Assembly: GCA_930367215.1 (NCBI GenBank)
Contig: OV884058.1
Location: 194,698,208 to 194,762,207 of the forward strand
Direction: 5' to 3'
Origin: Pollenia angustigena
Taxonomy: Eukaryota; Arthropoda; Insecta; Diptera; Polleniidae
Length of the DNA stretch: 64,000 nucleotides
Shown here: positions 17,632 through 28,401 of the stretch, in pieces
Position numbering within the stretch: the stretch's first letter is position 1
Layout of the letters: each line of letters opens with the position of its first letter
Position numbers and translations under genes: made by a program
Notes under the pieces: generated by a model
What the model was told of the DNA's origin: nothing
Databases searched by the model: none
What the model saw: the letters and a program-made list of their open reading frames with translations, nothing else

Positions 17632-20093
17632 CAGGAGTGCCCACAAGTTCCTTATGGAAGAGCAAACACCAATACATTTAAAGAAAAACTAATTTTTATT
17701 GAATATTTTTTGCTGTAAAAAGCAATACATACAAATAAAAAAATATTTCATAAACATACACGGCAAAAAAAAATTTGATTTGCATTTTTTGTAAAAATTA
17801 TCTGAAATGAAAAAAGGTTAGTGCGTGTAAATTTTATTTCAAACCCGTACTTTTCAATCGAAATGGCCTTTAAGTCTTCCATGATCCTTCCAATAAATTA
17901 TCCAAATTTATGTCAATGTCAGTTGTAGATAATTTTAGTAAGGCCTCCAAATTTTCGTTGCTCATTCTACTTCTATGCTTGTTTTTTATTAATTTTAATT
18001 TTGAATATGTACTTTCACATATATATGTACTACCAAACATGGAATACAAACTTAAAATATCCTTGTGAAGTAAAGGGTATTTATTTGGTTTTAAGGATTT
18101 CCAAAAATCAATGCCACTTAAATTAGAATTTTTAAGTTCAGAGTCGCATTGCAGATCACATAGCTCCATTTGTAGCTCAGGCTTTTGATTGTATATGCTA
18201 CATGTCATTGGAGTAAAAAAAATGCCTATCATTTGCTTAATGCTGTCAAAATCTTTAAATTTTTTTTTTTAATTTGTTTTCAAATCGTCAAAATGACTTA
18301 AATATTTAAAAAAATCAAAATTTAAAATGTTGTACTCATCATTTAAGATAGCTTTTAAGCATGGAAAGTGGAACATTCTATCCATATTTAAATCATATAT
18401 AAAAATATCTATCTTTTTAAGAAAACCTTCGATTTGGTCAACCAAGTCAAAAATAGATTTGTTTTTGCCTTGAAGGGAAATATTAAGGTAGTTAAGATGA
18501 GTTGTTAAGTCTGTTAAAAATGCTAAGTCTATGTTAAATGCTTGAGATTTAATTTCGTCTAAGAGCTCAAAATTTTTAAAATCCAATTCAATAAACTCAA
18601 CAACTTCCTTTCGCACTTGAAAAAAACGTTCAAGGCATTTTCCTCTACTTAGCCATCTCACCTCAGTAAACATAAGTAGATATCCATACTGATTTTCGCA
18701 TTCCTCAAGGAATTTCTTAAACTTACGATGAGTTAACGAATTGTGCCCACCTCTAATTTTGTTCACTATTTTTACCACAACACTCATTGTGTGGACACAA
18801 TTCGTCCATTTAGCACACAATGACTCTTGGTGAACTACACAGTGAAACGAAGGAACCTTTATACCATTTTTAATCAACTGCCCAATAAAGCCGTCCTTTT
18901 TGCCGAGCATTGCGGGAGCACCATCTGTGCATATGGCTGTTAATCTTGCTGATTCGGTTTTTATTTCCAACCTCCCGTTTACCGCATCAAAAATGTCAAT
19001 GCCTCTCGTATTTCGATGGAGCGGAATCAGTGCAAAAATTTCCTCATTTACATTAAAGTTATTGTCAACCATTCTGATGGGTAATATTAGTTGACTTATG
19101 TCAGATATATCGCATGATTCATCCAATGCCAGAGAGAAATATGTACATAACTTGAATTTCTTTTTTAAAAGCGAGTCCAAGTACTTATTAATTTCTTCGA
19201 TTCTTCGGGTCACTGTGTTTCGTGACAAAGGAACTGTTTCAATTGAGTCTGCCAATAAATTTCCACTTTCTCCAAAACAAGACAGCATTTCTTTGCAAAC
19301 TTTTTTTTATAAAAATGCCATCAGAAAACGGTTTAAAGTTCTGAGCAATTCTTAAGCCTGCAATATAGGATGCTTTTAGAGGTCCAGTATTAGTATCATT
19401 TGACTGAAAATTAAGACGTTGCATGTTTATTTCCTCACCATAACTTTCTATGTGCTCCAAGATTCGGAGCGCATCCTGAAATAAAAAAGACTTTTTAAAG
19501 TCCGCAACTAATTGTTCTCTTGATCCACCAGCTATTTTATTGGCAACGTAATCTGCATGAAGTGCCTTAAAATGCCTTTCAATATTAAATTTAGTGTTAG
19601 CTTGCATTATTTGAAAGCATATTAAACATTGTGCTACAGCCTTAAAATTATAAGTAAAAAAAAATCTTTTTCCCATTTATTTTGCAAGTCCATTTTGTAA
19701 AAAATACAAAAAATTCAAAAAAACGTTTTCAAATATGTAATTCACTTTTACTTCTCGCGTTCGTCGACTCTTGTTAAATGACTAACACCAATTTTTTCCA
19801 AGTGTTTTTCAATACACACTTTGTTAAACGGTATCATACGTTAAACAAAAACAAAATCTGCAATGATGATCGCTGTCGTCAATGTTTACCAGCAAAGCAT
19901 ACGAAAGTGTTGTTGCTTTGCACTTGCGTGTATTCAGTGAAGAACGACAAAAAAACTAATAAGACAAAATTGTTTGTGTATTTCGTATTGCTAGTGCTGA
20001 GAGCTCTCTGTGTGTATGGAAATACACAGCCTATAGCTAAGTGTTTTTACAAAAACAAATGAGCATCAAGAGCATAGGGCTTGGGCACTCTTG
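17632..20093 (-). mobile_element. hAT transposon, GTF2IRD2-like, with exact 8-bp duplication
   Basis: The element begins CAGGAGTGCCCA and ends with the inverse of CAAGAGTGCCCA. Both sides carry the 8-bp duplication ATCTAAAC (17,624-17,631 and 20,094-20,101), the hallmark of hAT insertion. Length is 2,462 bp. It contains one transposase gene on the minus strand. It inserted into an integrase relic. The terminal CAGRRGTGCCCA form is shared by Charlie-like hAT elements. Confidence 0.95.
17870..19676 (-). pseudogene. hAT transposase, GTF2IRD2/SCAND3-like, two frameshifts
   Basis: Three overlapping or adjacent frames make one transposase of about 600 residues. 19,676-19,239 has a BED-type zinc finger (CLICFQIM ... 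ERHFKALH). 19,288-18,269 has the RNase H-like core with DESCDISDISQL, TDGAPAMLGKKDGFIG, FHCVVHQESLCAK and VRWLSRGKCLERF. 18,232-17,870 has the C-terminal dimerisation block (CESTYSKLKLIKNKHRSRM). The breaks fall at A/T homopolymer runs near 19,290-19,310 and 18,258-18,272, so they could be recent slippage or assembly errors. Similar proteins are annotated in animals as general transcription factor II-I repeat domain-containing protein 2. It would excise and reinsert the element. Confidence 0.9.
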
Positions 20094-20204
20094 ATCTAAA
20101 CCATTAGACATATTGCAAATCGATATCAACGGTGCAAAATATCAAGCCGTATTAGCAAATACAAGTTTAAAATACAAAATTGACGCATCATACGACAAAT
20201 TGTC

Positions 20205-20587
20205 CCTTTCAGATCCAAGCAAAAATTAAAAATAAGGCAATTAGTGCATTGTTTTTAGCTACTGCACAGGGTCAAAAAATCACATCTATTTTTGCACACG
20301 AATTTTAATTGTGTGTTTTAAAATTTTGTGTAGGATATGTTTTATTCGGAGTTTTGCACACGGCTTTAGTGTAGTGCCAACCAAAATAGTTGAAAATTTA
20401 CCAATGAGGGGCTACGTACGAACTCCAAACAGAAAACTAGTCGAGATGCTTAAGAAATGCTGACATCATGCAAGTGAACGAGTTTCGAACTTATAAACAA
20501 GGCGCAAACTGTTTCAGCGAAAATAGTACATTAAAATCCCCACACAGTAACTGGGTGACCTTCTCCGAGAAAAGGGACCTAGTGTGT
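20205..20587 (+). pseudogene. Fanzor element relic, TIR plus RuvC-II to zinc-ribbon part
   Basis: CCCTTTCAGATCCAAG at 20,205 matches the TIR of the Fanzor element at 38,981-40,842 (CCCTTTCAGACCCAA). At about 20,398 the sequence reads PMRGYVRTPNRKL, identical to the RuvC-II neighbourhood of the larger copy, then after a frame change VNEFRTYKQGANCFSEN, matching its zinc-ribbon start. Homology ends at about 20,555, where one arm of the CCTTCTCCGAG MITE begins. The N-terminal two thirds are missing. The gene is on the + strand, opposite to the larger copy. Confidence 0.8.
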
Positions 20588-20631
20588 GAAAATTAAGTTT
20601 TAAAACAAAAAATTTAAAAAGTAAAATTTAA

Positions 20632-20737
20632 TTGCCGTATTCATAAAAAATTTAAAATGCATTTTAAAAAAAAATTGTATGAAAATTTTGCCTTAAAACA
20701 CATTTCAAACTTATTTTATTTTTTATGAATACGGCAG
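20632..20737. mobile_element. Hairpin MITE, GCCGTATTCATAAA termini
   Basis: A palindromic element of about 106 bp begins GCCGTATTCATAAAAAAT and ends ATTTTTTATGAATACGGC with a short A/T-rich loop. There is no coding capacity. It lies next to the Fanzor relic. Confidence 0.75.
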
Positions 20738-20744
20738 TAAATGT

Positions 20745-20920
20745 TTTTATCATTTTTATCGATTTTCCCAAGTTTGTTTTGTACGTTTTTATGGGGTAAA
20801 TAAATTTTTTCAGAAATCTAACTCATTTCATCTTATTCTACTCCCTTTTACAATTTTAATTCATTTATTTACCTCATAAAAACGTACAAACGGACTTAAG
20901 AAATTCAATAAAAACGAGAA
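20745..20920. repeat. Fold-back element of about 175 bp
   Basis: Arms of about 60 bp are inverted: TTTGTACGTTTTTATGGGG at the left (about 20,774-20,796) and its near complement CCTCATAAAAACGTACAAA at the right (about 20,872-20,890), extending into GTAAATAAAT. Likely a small non-autonomous DNA element; class unknown. Confidence 0.7.
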
Positions 20921-21254
20921 TGTGTTTAGAATGTAGTTTTTTTAAATTCCAAATAATTTGTATACGTCCGCCAGAATGTTTAGTATATATGAACAAGAAC
21001 GCAACTTGTCAACTTGTACATAATATACATAGTATATATTTTATATAAATGCTTATCTCCAAATTTGAGTAGAAATAAACATTATTTTTGTAAACAAATC
21101 AAATTAATCTACAGAAAACTTATCCATATACAAATAATAAATGTATAATATACATTGTATATGCGTATCGTGCATAAATTTGATTAAAATTGCTTACTAA
21201 TTAAAAAACCAAGTCAAGATTTTTTTTTTAATTTTATTAACTCTTCCAGAATAT
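20921..21254. other. AT-rich sequence without gene
   Basis: No open frame or clear repeat. It holds TATA-rich and ATACATAGTATATA-type sequence, and a pyrimidine-rich stretch ending in CTTCCAG right before the N-terminal Fanzor relic, which could be a splice acceptor or chance. Confidence 0.4.
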
Positions 21255-21370
21255 TCGTGGGATGGAGAAAGGCTCGATAAAATTGTTTTGGGGTTGTATA
21301 ACATTATTTTATAATTTGCATAACGAAAAAAATTATTATAAACATTTTTCTCTTTGATGCTAATTTCAAA
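21255..21370 (+). pseudogene. Fanzor relic, N-terminal domain fragment
   Basis: The sequence reads WDGERLDKI and, after a short deletion, LFYNLHNEKNYYK. This aligns with WWDGEKLDKIQNRKLFW ... LLYNLQRHNEK in the N-terminal part of the larger Fanzor copy (minus strand around 40,060-40,150). The fragment lies downstream of the C-terminal fragment at 20,205, so the order is scrambled or a third copy is present. Several stops follow. Confidence 0.65.
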
Positions 21371-22059
21371 AATAATAAATTTTGCTTTTCTGTTATACTT
21401 CAGTGTTTTTATTAAAAATATATAAATTAACGATCGTTTTGTGTATCGTCATTGGGGAGAGTTCTTTTATTTTGATATTAACACTGAGTGAGTGAGAAAT
21501 CATATTGTAAGCAAAAACAAATTTTCGTTTTTTATTGTTCAATTGATTATTTCTTCAACTTTTAATACCTCTCAGTTGGTACTGATAACATGTTGTTCGT
21601 ATTAGAGGCAAATATAGTGACAAAAGTAGCGTTGTGTCAACGCTTCCATCAGGGGTACGTCACAGTAATCCACATGTAAGAGTGTATTGTATGTGCCTTA
21701 GTTTCTACGTAGTTAAGAACGGCTTTATCTTAACTATAAACGTGTATATATTTGTATATCCCATATTTATACATAGGTATGTATCATATAAAGGAATTCA
21801 ATAATTTTCTAGTACAATATCAAATTTGGTTGTTTTATTCTATTGAATTATAATCGGAAATTCCAAAAGGAAGGGCCGCGTTCAGATCTTAAAATGGATG
21901 ATAGGGGTGAGCTTAATTAATGTTTGAAAATCCAACCAAAAAAGCTATTGTGCGTGAGTGAATTTGTACATATGTTTATGTGGCTGTGTGTGCTTGTATT
22001 ATTCTGTAAGGACAATTATAGTGCACGTTTAACTTTATTAAAAATATGTATACATCATT
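21371..22059. other. AT-rich sequence without recognisable gene
   Basis: No gene, tRNA or element end could be supported. Composition changes to GC-richer sequence at about 22,070, where the LOA-type element's upstream region starts. Confidence 0.4.
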
Positions 22060-22754
22060 GGCCGGCATATAAAATCCTTCAACTGAGCCCTCCACGGGGG
22101 TGCTGGCTGAAACGGGTACCAGTTGGTACACGGCTAAGATCAGAACTTTGAGATTAGTGTCACAATATAATGCCTATTGTCACATTACTGTGATGGGGTT
22201 TGATCATAGGTAGGAGGTAATCGTGGGGTTTGATTCGGTCCGGGCGTCTGTTTCCCATATTGGGCGGCTTGCGGGTCGGAGATGACTTCACGATTCTTCT
22301 CTAAAACCCGGGCGCGTCTGTTCCCATATTTGGCGGTTTCCTGGTGCGCGTCTGTTATCCAGTGGATCGGCGTTATCGTGAACATGGCAGTATGTATAAA
22401 ATGCAACCGAAAACGATTTGAAATGGAAGAAGACAAAAATGAAAGCCGGCGGTAATATACGCCCAAACGTCGGTGTTAGCAGTGACTGCGACCACCGGTG
22501 GGCACGGTGGAGAACCATTATCTCTTCTACGTGTCGCCAGCGGTCACACATTCTCTGCCGTGGTTAAGGCGCCTTACGGTGGAAGTATCAGGGAGCCCAT
22601 TCTTCAAATAGGAACAGGCCCAGGATGACAAAGAGCGGATGCAGTGGGCTATGGTGGCAATTGCAGAAGGCCGAGCTCACTTTTCTAAAACCCGAAATAT
22701 GCTGCCAAAAATCAAGGTTTCTTTAATTGCATTGAAGGGGATGTGATTAAGAGC
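22060..22754 (+). repeat. Upstream region of LOA-type copy A, probably its 5' UTR
   Basis: GC-rich sequence directly upstream of ORF1 of copy A contains two diverged direct copies of a block with GGGCG-GTCTG-TTCCCATAT-T-GGCGG (about 22,238 and 22,308). Copies B and C do not have this sequence upstream of the same ATG, so either they are 5'-truncated or this belongs to another element. The 5' boundary is uncertain. Confidence 0.45.
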
Positions 22755-23633
22755 ATGCAGGGTAAAAGACAGCGGCCAGTTGTTGAGTCTCCATCTGCCG
22801 CAAAACCTAAGGATACAAAGAAACCCAAGAAAAACCCTGAGGAGGTCAGACCCTCGACATCGAAAGCTGCCACTGAACCTTTGCCAAAGGTTGCAAGAGT
22901 CAGTGAAGTGGCCAAACGTCCTCTGAGCGTGGCACTTTTAGACATGAGCAACCCTTTTGGTCAAATGGCCACAGAGCGGTGGAAGATTGTAGAGTTGAAG
23001 ATTTTCAACGAAATCGTCGCCAAGATGGAAGCCGAACCTGGAAGACCGCTGACTTCCTTTGATGAGGCTGGATGGCTCTACGGAGTTAAGCTCATGAGCT
23101 GTAAGAACGAAATGACGCTGGAATGGCTCAAAGGAGTTATTAAGAAACTCAAGGGCCTGTGGTCGGATGCATAACTCAATATTGTAGATCGATCGGATAT
23201 TCCTGCTGTTCCGAAGGCGAAGGTGAATTTTTCGCGCATTGTAAAACCGGAAGTCGCTCTTCGTCTCCTACAAAATCAGAATCCGGACATTCCCACCAAA
23301 GAGTGGAGGATTCTGCATGTACAAAAAGGCAACAAAGACGGGCAAAACTACATACTCCAGATTACAAAGGAGGCTGAAGACCTTTTGTATCCTCGGTATG
23401 GAAAAATGTTTTGGGGAGTGGGTAGTGTGTTTCTCCGATTGAAGAAACGACATCCACAGTCTTATCATAACACATTAGAGGTCGATGAAGTGGAGCGTGA
23501 TCTGGCGGCTGCCACTGCGGCCACTTCTGGACTGAGTTTGGGTGAGACGGCCAAGGAGGATGGAGCCGACCCCGAGCGGGTGATCTTAGTTGATGACGCT
23601 AAAGATCCTGCAAGTCAACCTCCAACACAGTAA
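22755..23633 (+). pseudogene. LOA/I-type non-LTR ORF1, copy A
   Basis: The frame from ATG 22,755 has a basic, proline-rich N-terminus (MQGKRQRPV ... KPKDTKKPKKNPEEVRPS) and a helical part. An in-frame TAA at 23,172 is followed in the same frame by the domain WRILHVQKGNKDGQNYILQI ... MFWGVGSVFLRL, resembling DUF4780 ORF1 proteins of fly non-LTR elements. No CCHC knuckles are seen. The TAA is also in copies B (37,976) and C (43,063), so it predates the array. ORF1 would package the element RNA. Its 3' end overlaps the ORF2 start in another frame. Confidence 0.85.
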
Positions 23634-25803
23634 GATGGCTTTGGTCGAACTCCTCCTCAGGTTAGAGGAGGATACGACGTAGCTCTAATCCAGAAACCGT
23701 GGATCTCCACAGGAAATCGGGTATCTGGACTGAAGTCACGTAATTATAACACGTTCTTCTCAAAAGTGGTAGGTAGAATACGATCTGCAATACTTGTTAG
23801 GAAGAATTTTTGCTCATATATTCTCAATAATTACAGCACTGACGATCTCACAGTTGTGGCCTTGGAATATGGCAGAGATTGCATGGTACTCCTTGCATCA
23901 TCCTTTATGCCGCACGATAGGAATGAATTTGAATAGGGACCTAGGTCACTCGGGAACACTGGTTAGTTCAGGGGACATAGATTCTGCTATGGACACATTG
24001 GTATCGGGCGTTACTAGATCCTATGAGAAGTCGTGTCTCCGACACGAGCTAGGCTTAGGTCCAGACCACCTTGGTGGAATGGTCAGCTGGACTATGGAAG
24101 ACGCGAGCTTCGTGAGCTATTCAAACTGGCGAAAATTGTCGAACGGTCTGAAAGCTGGGGGGAATATAAGGACGCTCTTAGGGTGTATAAGCGCAACGTG
24201 CGAAGGGCTAAACGAGCTTCGTGGAAAAGTTGCTGCGATAATATAGAGACGACAACCGAAACGGCAAGACTGCGGAGGATGCTAGTGGGCAGACCGGTAA
24301 TGCCAAGTACGGTTTGTGGGGAAAACGGAGAATGAACAGGGAGCAGCGCGGAAACGTTGGAGGTGCTCCTATTCCAACTGATGAAACTTCTGTTACAGCA
24401 GATGGTGATAACGGAATTATCACCTATGAGGGGTTGGAATGAGCAATCGATTCGTTCGTCTTCACTGAATTATCCCGACGCAATTACAGCGCGGTAGACG
24501 ACGGATAGTACCATGGCTGGTGGAAAATATTAAAGGATGTCTCAGGATAAACTATGTGCCTAAATCTTGGAGCATATCTAAGATTGAATTTCTGCCGAAA
24601 TCGGGCAGGAGCAATCATATGTACCCAAAAGATGTTAGACCTATAAGTCGCACATCCTGCCTGCCTGGGAGAATTTTGGACTATCATGTCAAGGGTAACA
24701 TGGGGCCGACCATTCTCTCTGTTAATAAACATGCTTACACGAAGGGTAAACCAACTGAGACGGCACTTCATTCAGTTGTCTCACTGATTGAGAAGACCCT
24801 GAGCTATAAGGACTTCGCTATGGGTGTGTTCCTGGACATCGCGGGCGCATTGAATAATGTGTCCTCAGAGGCAATTTTGGCCAGCTTGTATCGCACTGGG
24901 GCACACCCGCATGCTAAAAACAGGATTGGTAACCTATATGCTATTCAAAACGTGGGGTCTAACCCCTGCTCTTACACATTGGGTCTGCACAGCGGTGGCG
25001 AGACCAATCCTACTCTACGGGATACTTGTGTGGTGGACGGCCTTGGATAAGCTATCGTACCGGAATATGCCAAAGGGCGTACAGAGACTCGGCTAACTTA
25101 GTATCCCCGGTGCTTTGTTTAGTACACCGACTGCGGCACTGGATGTGATCCTGGACTTGCAACCGATTCATCTAGTGGCAGAAGGAACTGCAAGGAAGTC
25201 TGCGATCCGCTTAAAGGCGACGGGACAATTTGCATACGGACTCTATGGTCACGGTAGTATTATAAGTGGAATAGATTGTAGCAGTGACAACACCATTCCG
25301 AGACTGGCACTTGGAAGGAAACCGCGAGTTATCATAGAGGAGGACGGTTGGTTGGCAGGACTCCGATCTGCCTAGGGGACCCTCAGATTCTACACTGACG
25401 GTTCCAAAATGGAGGACGGAGATGGAGCTGCAGTCTACTGCCGAGAACTGGGTAGTCGGGAATCGTATAAGCTTCCCAAATACTGCAGCGTTTTCCAGAC
25501 GGAGGTTTTTGCAGCCAAAATGGCTGCTGATTTGGCACGTGTTTCCAGTACTAAGAACACGCACGTTAACTTTTTCATTGATAGTCAGGCGGTGATCAGG
25601 GCTATAACTGCTGAATACTCATACTCCTCTGTCGTCCAGGAGTGTAGGGACTCGTTGGGCATCTTACCACACGATAGGATGATGGCCATCCCGGCTCCAA
25701 TTCAAAATATAAGGAGAGATACGGACTCTGCTATACGGAGGAGATCAGAGGCGTTTTGGGAAAACACAAGAACGTGCAATTCCTGTGTGTTTGTTTTCAC
25801 ATA
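23593..25803 (+). pseudogene. LOA/I-type non-LTR ORF2, copy A (EN, RT, RNase H)
   Basis: The frame opens inside the ORF1 tail (KILQVNLQHSK, endonuclease start) and continues DVALIQKPWIS, where the usual catalytic glutamate of QEPW is lysine. A TAG after NEFE (23,934) is shared with copies B and C. RT pieces include NYVPKSWSISKIEFLPKSG, HAYTKGKPTETAL and GVFLDIAGALNNVS; about 480 bp covering GVLSP and the YADD region, present in copy C, are deleted near 24,920. The RNase H domain (FYTDGSKM, FQTEVFAAK, FIDSQAVIRAI) is intact in its acidic residues. The clade (LOA or I) is set by EN, RT and C-terminal RNase H. Confidence 0.88.
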
Positions 25804-25831
25804 AATAACTAATAAGCAAAATTAGCTTAAT

Positions 25832-27009
25832 ATGAATCCTAGAAATGAATTTTCTTTGTATGAAAAGCCAAGTGCTCCCTTTCTTTCTTCTTATCTATCA
25901 TTATCATCATAGCCACCGTCACCATCACTACCACCATATGCATCGATCGAATTGTTGTATCCAAATTTAATTGAAATAGAATCAAGTGACATTGATATAG
26001 TTATGAATAAAATTGTAATATAAGTTCCTGGTATCGGAGGTTTTAGTATTTATTGTAATTGCGGCAATTAAAAGAAAAAAACGAAAATTGAATGGGCATT
26101 TTTTCTCCTGTAGAAATACAACAACGAAAATTTTAAAGACTGTTTATGGAGTTTCCGTACATAAAAATGTTTTATTTCGTACAAAAGCCATTGCATTTCC
26201 TTACGATTGGAGATTATCTCGCATAATACACGCGAGAGCTTTGCTTGATCATATACTTCAATATTATCCAAGCTACCAAATTACCTTAGTCGGCCATTCG
26301 TTAGGTGGATTAAAAATACGAATTCTCATTGAATATTTAAAACCTTTCGAGTTACTTGAGAATTTGGCAGATATCTATATATGTGGAACTCCTTTTTATG
26401 GTAGTCTCGATACAAATGATTACAATTGTGAATTACAAATTTTTTCGGTGCTGACAAAAAATAAGAAACAAATTAAGTTGCAACACAAACCAACGATACT
26501 AACATCCAATGGCATTAAAAATATTTTCAAACATTTTGGAATAACATTATTGTATCTAGCTCCTTCTTTCATTATAAGAGACTTGGAATTGAAAATATTC
26601 AGTTATTCAAATAATAATAGTTACTTGTACAGTAAAGAAAATGTCGAAGAATTGGAACTAATAAAATATATTCATAATGAACTTTCTGCGTATAACTTCC
26701 AAGGAATAAATTATCACATATTTTTTAATGTCAGTAGAAAAATAGATGTTGTTCATATAATTTAATCAAACATATATCCAGGGTAGATGGTGAAACATAC
26801 ATTAAAAATATGAAAAAATTGACACAAGATCAGTGGGAAGTGGTTTGATCATTTAATAGTGATGGATTGGTTTTATCCTGTAGAAAATTGCCTAACAATG
26901 CAACAAAATTTTTTGATCAAACTTTAGCAACATATGCTCTTTTAATGGACAGTAGAAATTTAACAAATTTAATATTACAAAAATTTAAATATGACTTACA
27001 TATATATGA
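25832..27009 (+). pseudogene. LCAT-like lipase/acyltransferase gene, copy 1
   Basis: The gene begins at the ATG 25,832 (MNPRNEFSLYEK) and reads an N-terminal strand with VPGIGGFSIYC, then FPYDWRLS and the nucleophile elbow LVGHSLGGLK (Ser near 26,298), then YICGTPFYGSLD. This is the order seen in LCAT/PDAT-type alpha/beta hydrolases. One frame runs 26,088-26,765; upstream stops and a frame change near 26,765 (VDGETYIKNMKKLTQDQW follows) disable it. Homology to copy 2 continues to 27,009, where a 134-bp MITE begins. It always follows the LOA RNase H by 28 bp in units 1 and 3. The origin could be a host gene or a large insect DNA virus; not decided here. Confidence 0.7.
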
Positions 27010-27143
27010 CCTTCTCCGAGAAAAGGGACCTAGTGTGTTGGAAAATCGGTAGAAATCAGAAAATGAGAATGCGTTATGACACTTTAAATGCGTTTTTCTC
27101 AAAACTTAATATTCAAACACTAGGCCCCTTTACTCGGAGAAGG
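27010..27143. mobile_element. 134-bp MITE with CCTTCTCCGAG TIRs, unit 1
   Basis: The termini are CCTTCTCCGAGAAAAGGG and the inverse of CCTTCTCCGAGTAAAGGG, followed by CCTAGTGT on both arms. A copy of the same length lies at 57,772-57,905 at the same place relative to the lipase gene, so it was present before unit duplication. One isolated arm lies at 20,559-20,587 beside the Fanzor relic. Confidence 0.85.
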
Positions 27144-27311
27144 ACACACATATGAAACTAATACGTGCGTTTTATTCGTTTGTATGTATGTGTAGTTATA
27201 TAATTACACGATTAATGAATTCTTTATTAATTTCTTACAATGTAAATAAAATAATAAGTTTTAATATCAAAAATATGAAAAGTATAGTGATTAATAAATA
27301 CATTGCAAATT

Positions 27312-28103
27312 TTCTTATTGCATAACGTATCCGGGAGAAAAAGTAAGTAAAGCAGCTACGAACGGAGGCAAAATTATAGAATCGATCATTTCAAAATTGT
27401 GCAAAATACAGTTTTCGTTGGAGGTAATATTTTGTGTATTGTTGTTGAAATTTATAGTTTCGAGACAGATCGTAGCCTTAAAAAAATTGTGCCCATTAAC
27501 ACGCACTAGTCGTGATTTTTAAGCCATTGTCTGTGTTATAGCTGTGATGTTAGAACAAAATACAGATTCATTTTTCAGTTGACTAATGTTCGAAGTTAAT
27601 TGTGTCGTTTTATCTATATCCGCAACTGATTTAAAAATAAATCGAATGACTCAACACATCCCGTGATTCACTTGCACAAATAGTCAGTAGGGTTGAATTT
27701 AACAGATTGTTGGTTATTGTGTAGTCACATGGAAGTTTAGCATCGTACAGTGGACTTTCACAAACTGTAATATCTAATCTATAAGCTTAACGCATAATAT
27801 TTTTTTGATAAAATTATAAAATTCAAATGCTTTTCGTGATCCACTGATCAAGACAATTGCAATTAGAGTTTTCATAAGAATCACACGTGTTGGCTCTGCA
27901 TACTCGTACACATTCCAACTGACGTCGCTACCTTTACTAGCAATTCTTTCTTTGGCATTATGCACATTTCTCAGCCAATTGTAAACTTCACGTCGACGAA
28001 TCCATTTGTATAGGCGTGCATATTCGAACGCGTTGTCATCAAAATCACGTATATGCATATACAATACAATGGCCTCGGCAACGCGAAACAAATTACCATC
28101 CAT
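27312..28103 (-). pseudogene. Unrecognised glycoprotein-like gene, unit 1
   Basis: On the minus strand a Met at 28,103 (MDGNLFRVAEAIVLYMH) opens a conserved frame through ARLYKWIRRREVYNWLR, SKGSDVSWNVYEYAEP and a hydrophobic LMKTLIAIVLISG, to a stop at 27,774. Further collinear frames give CESPLYDAKLPCDYTITNNL and, after stops, VRVNGHNFFKATICLETI with several N-x-S/T sites and regularly spaced cysteines, ending at 27,312-27,315 after a hydrophobic stretch (PPFVAALLTFSPGY). This looks like a secreted or viral envelope-type glycoprotein. Unit 2 has a copy (41,458-42,053). I do not recognise the family. Confidence 0.45.
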
Positions 28104-28134
28104 ATAAATTTCTTTATAGAAATCCATACAGACC

Positions 28135-28325
28135 AACAGCAACAACAAAAACAACATCAGCATCAAGAAAGAAAAGAGTTAATCCCAGAGTGGTACACAA
28201 ATTTATGGGAATCCATAGGTATGAATCGTTTACCAACAATGGAAGACTACGAAACAAAAAGATGTATAGAAGAAGAGACGATAAGGATGATGAGGTATTA
28301 TAAAGAAGGAGGTTATGGATATTAA
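28135..28325 (+). pseudogene. C-terminal part of an unrecognised acidic/basic gene, unit 1
   Basis: After a glutamine run the frame reads KELIPEWYTNLWESIGMNRL then PTMEDYETKRCIEEETIRMM and ends GGYGY-stop at 28,325. In unit 2 (about 42,105-42,271) the same frame keeps this sequence with three substitutions, while its upstream part has a stop, so the C-terminal reading is probably the true coding frame. It is divergent with the glycoprotein-like gene and overlaps its 5' end. Function unknown. Confidence 0.4.
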
Positions 28326-28401
28326 AAAAATTAAAAAAGATCCTACTTAGTATTCTTAAAAAATTTAAATACATATTTTATATGTATTTATATAATATAT
28401 A

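Noticed and set aside
19778..20062. 94-residue plus-strand frame inside the hAT end
   Set aside because: It lies in the subterminal region upstream of the minus-strand transposase, with no domain; probably chance.
22185..22551. Minus-strand frames of 87-93 residues
   Set aside because: They overlap the GC-rich upstream region of LOA copy A and have no family features.
24208..25564. Minus-strand frames opposite LOA ORF2 (and their repeats in copies B and C)
   Set aside because: They are shadows of the RT/RNase H coding sequence, which carries the recognisable motifs on the + strand.
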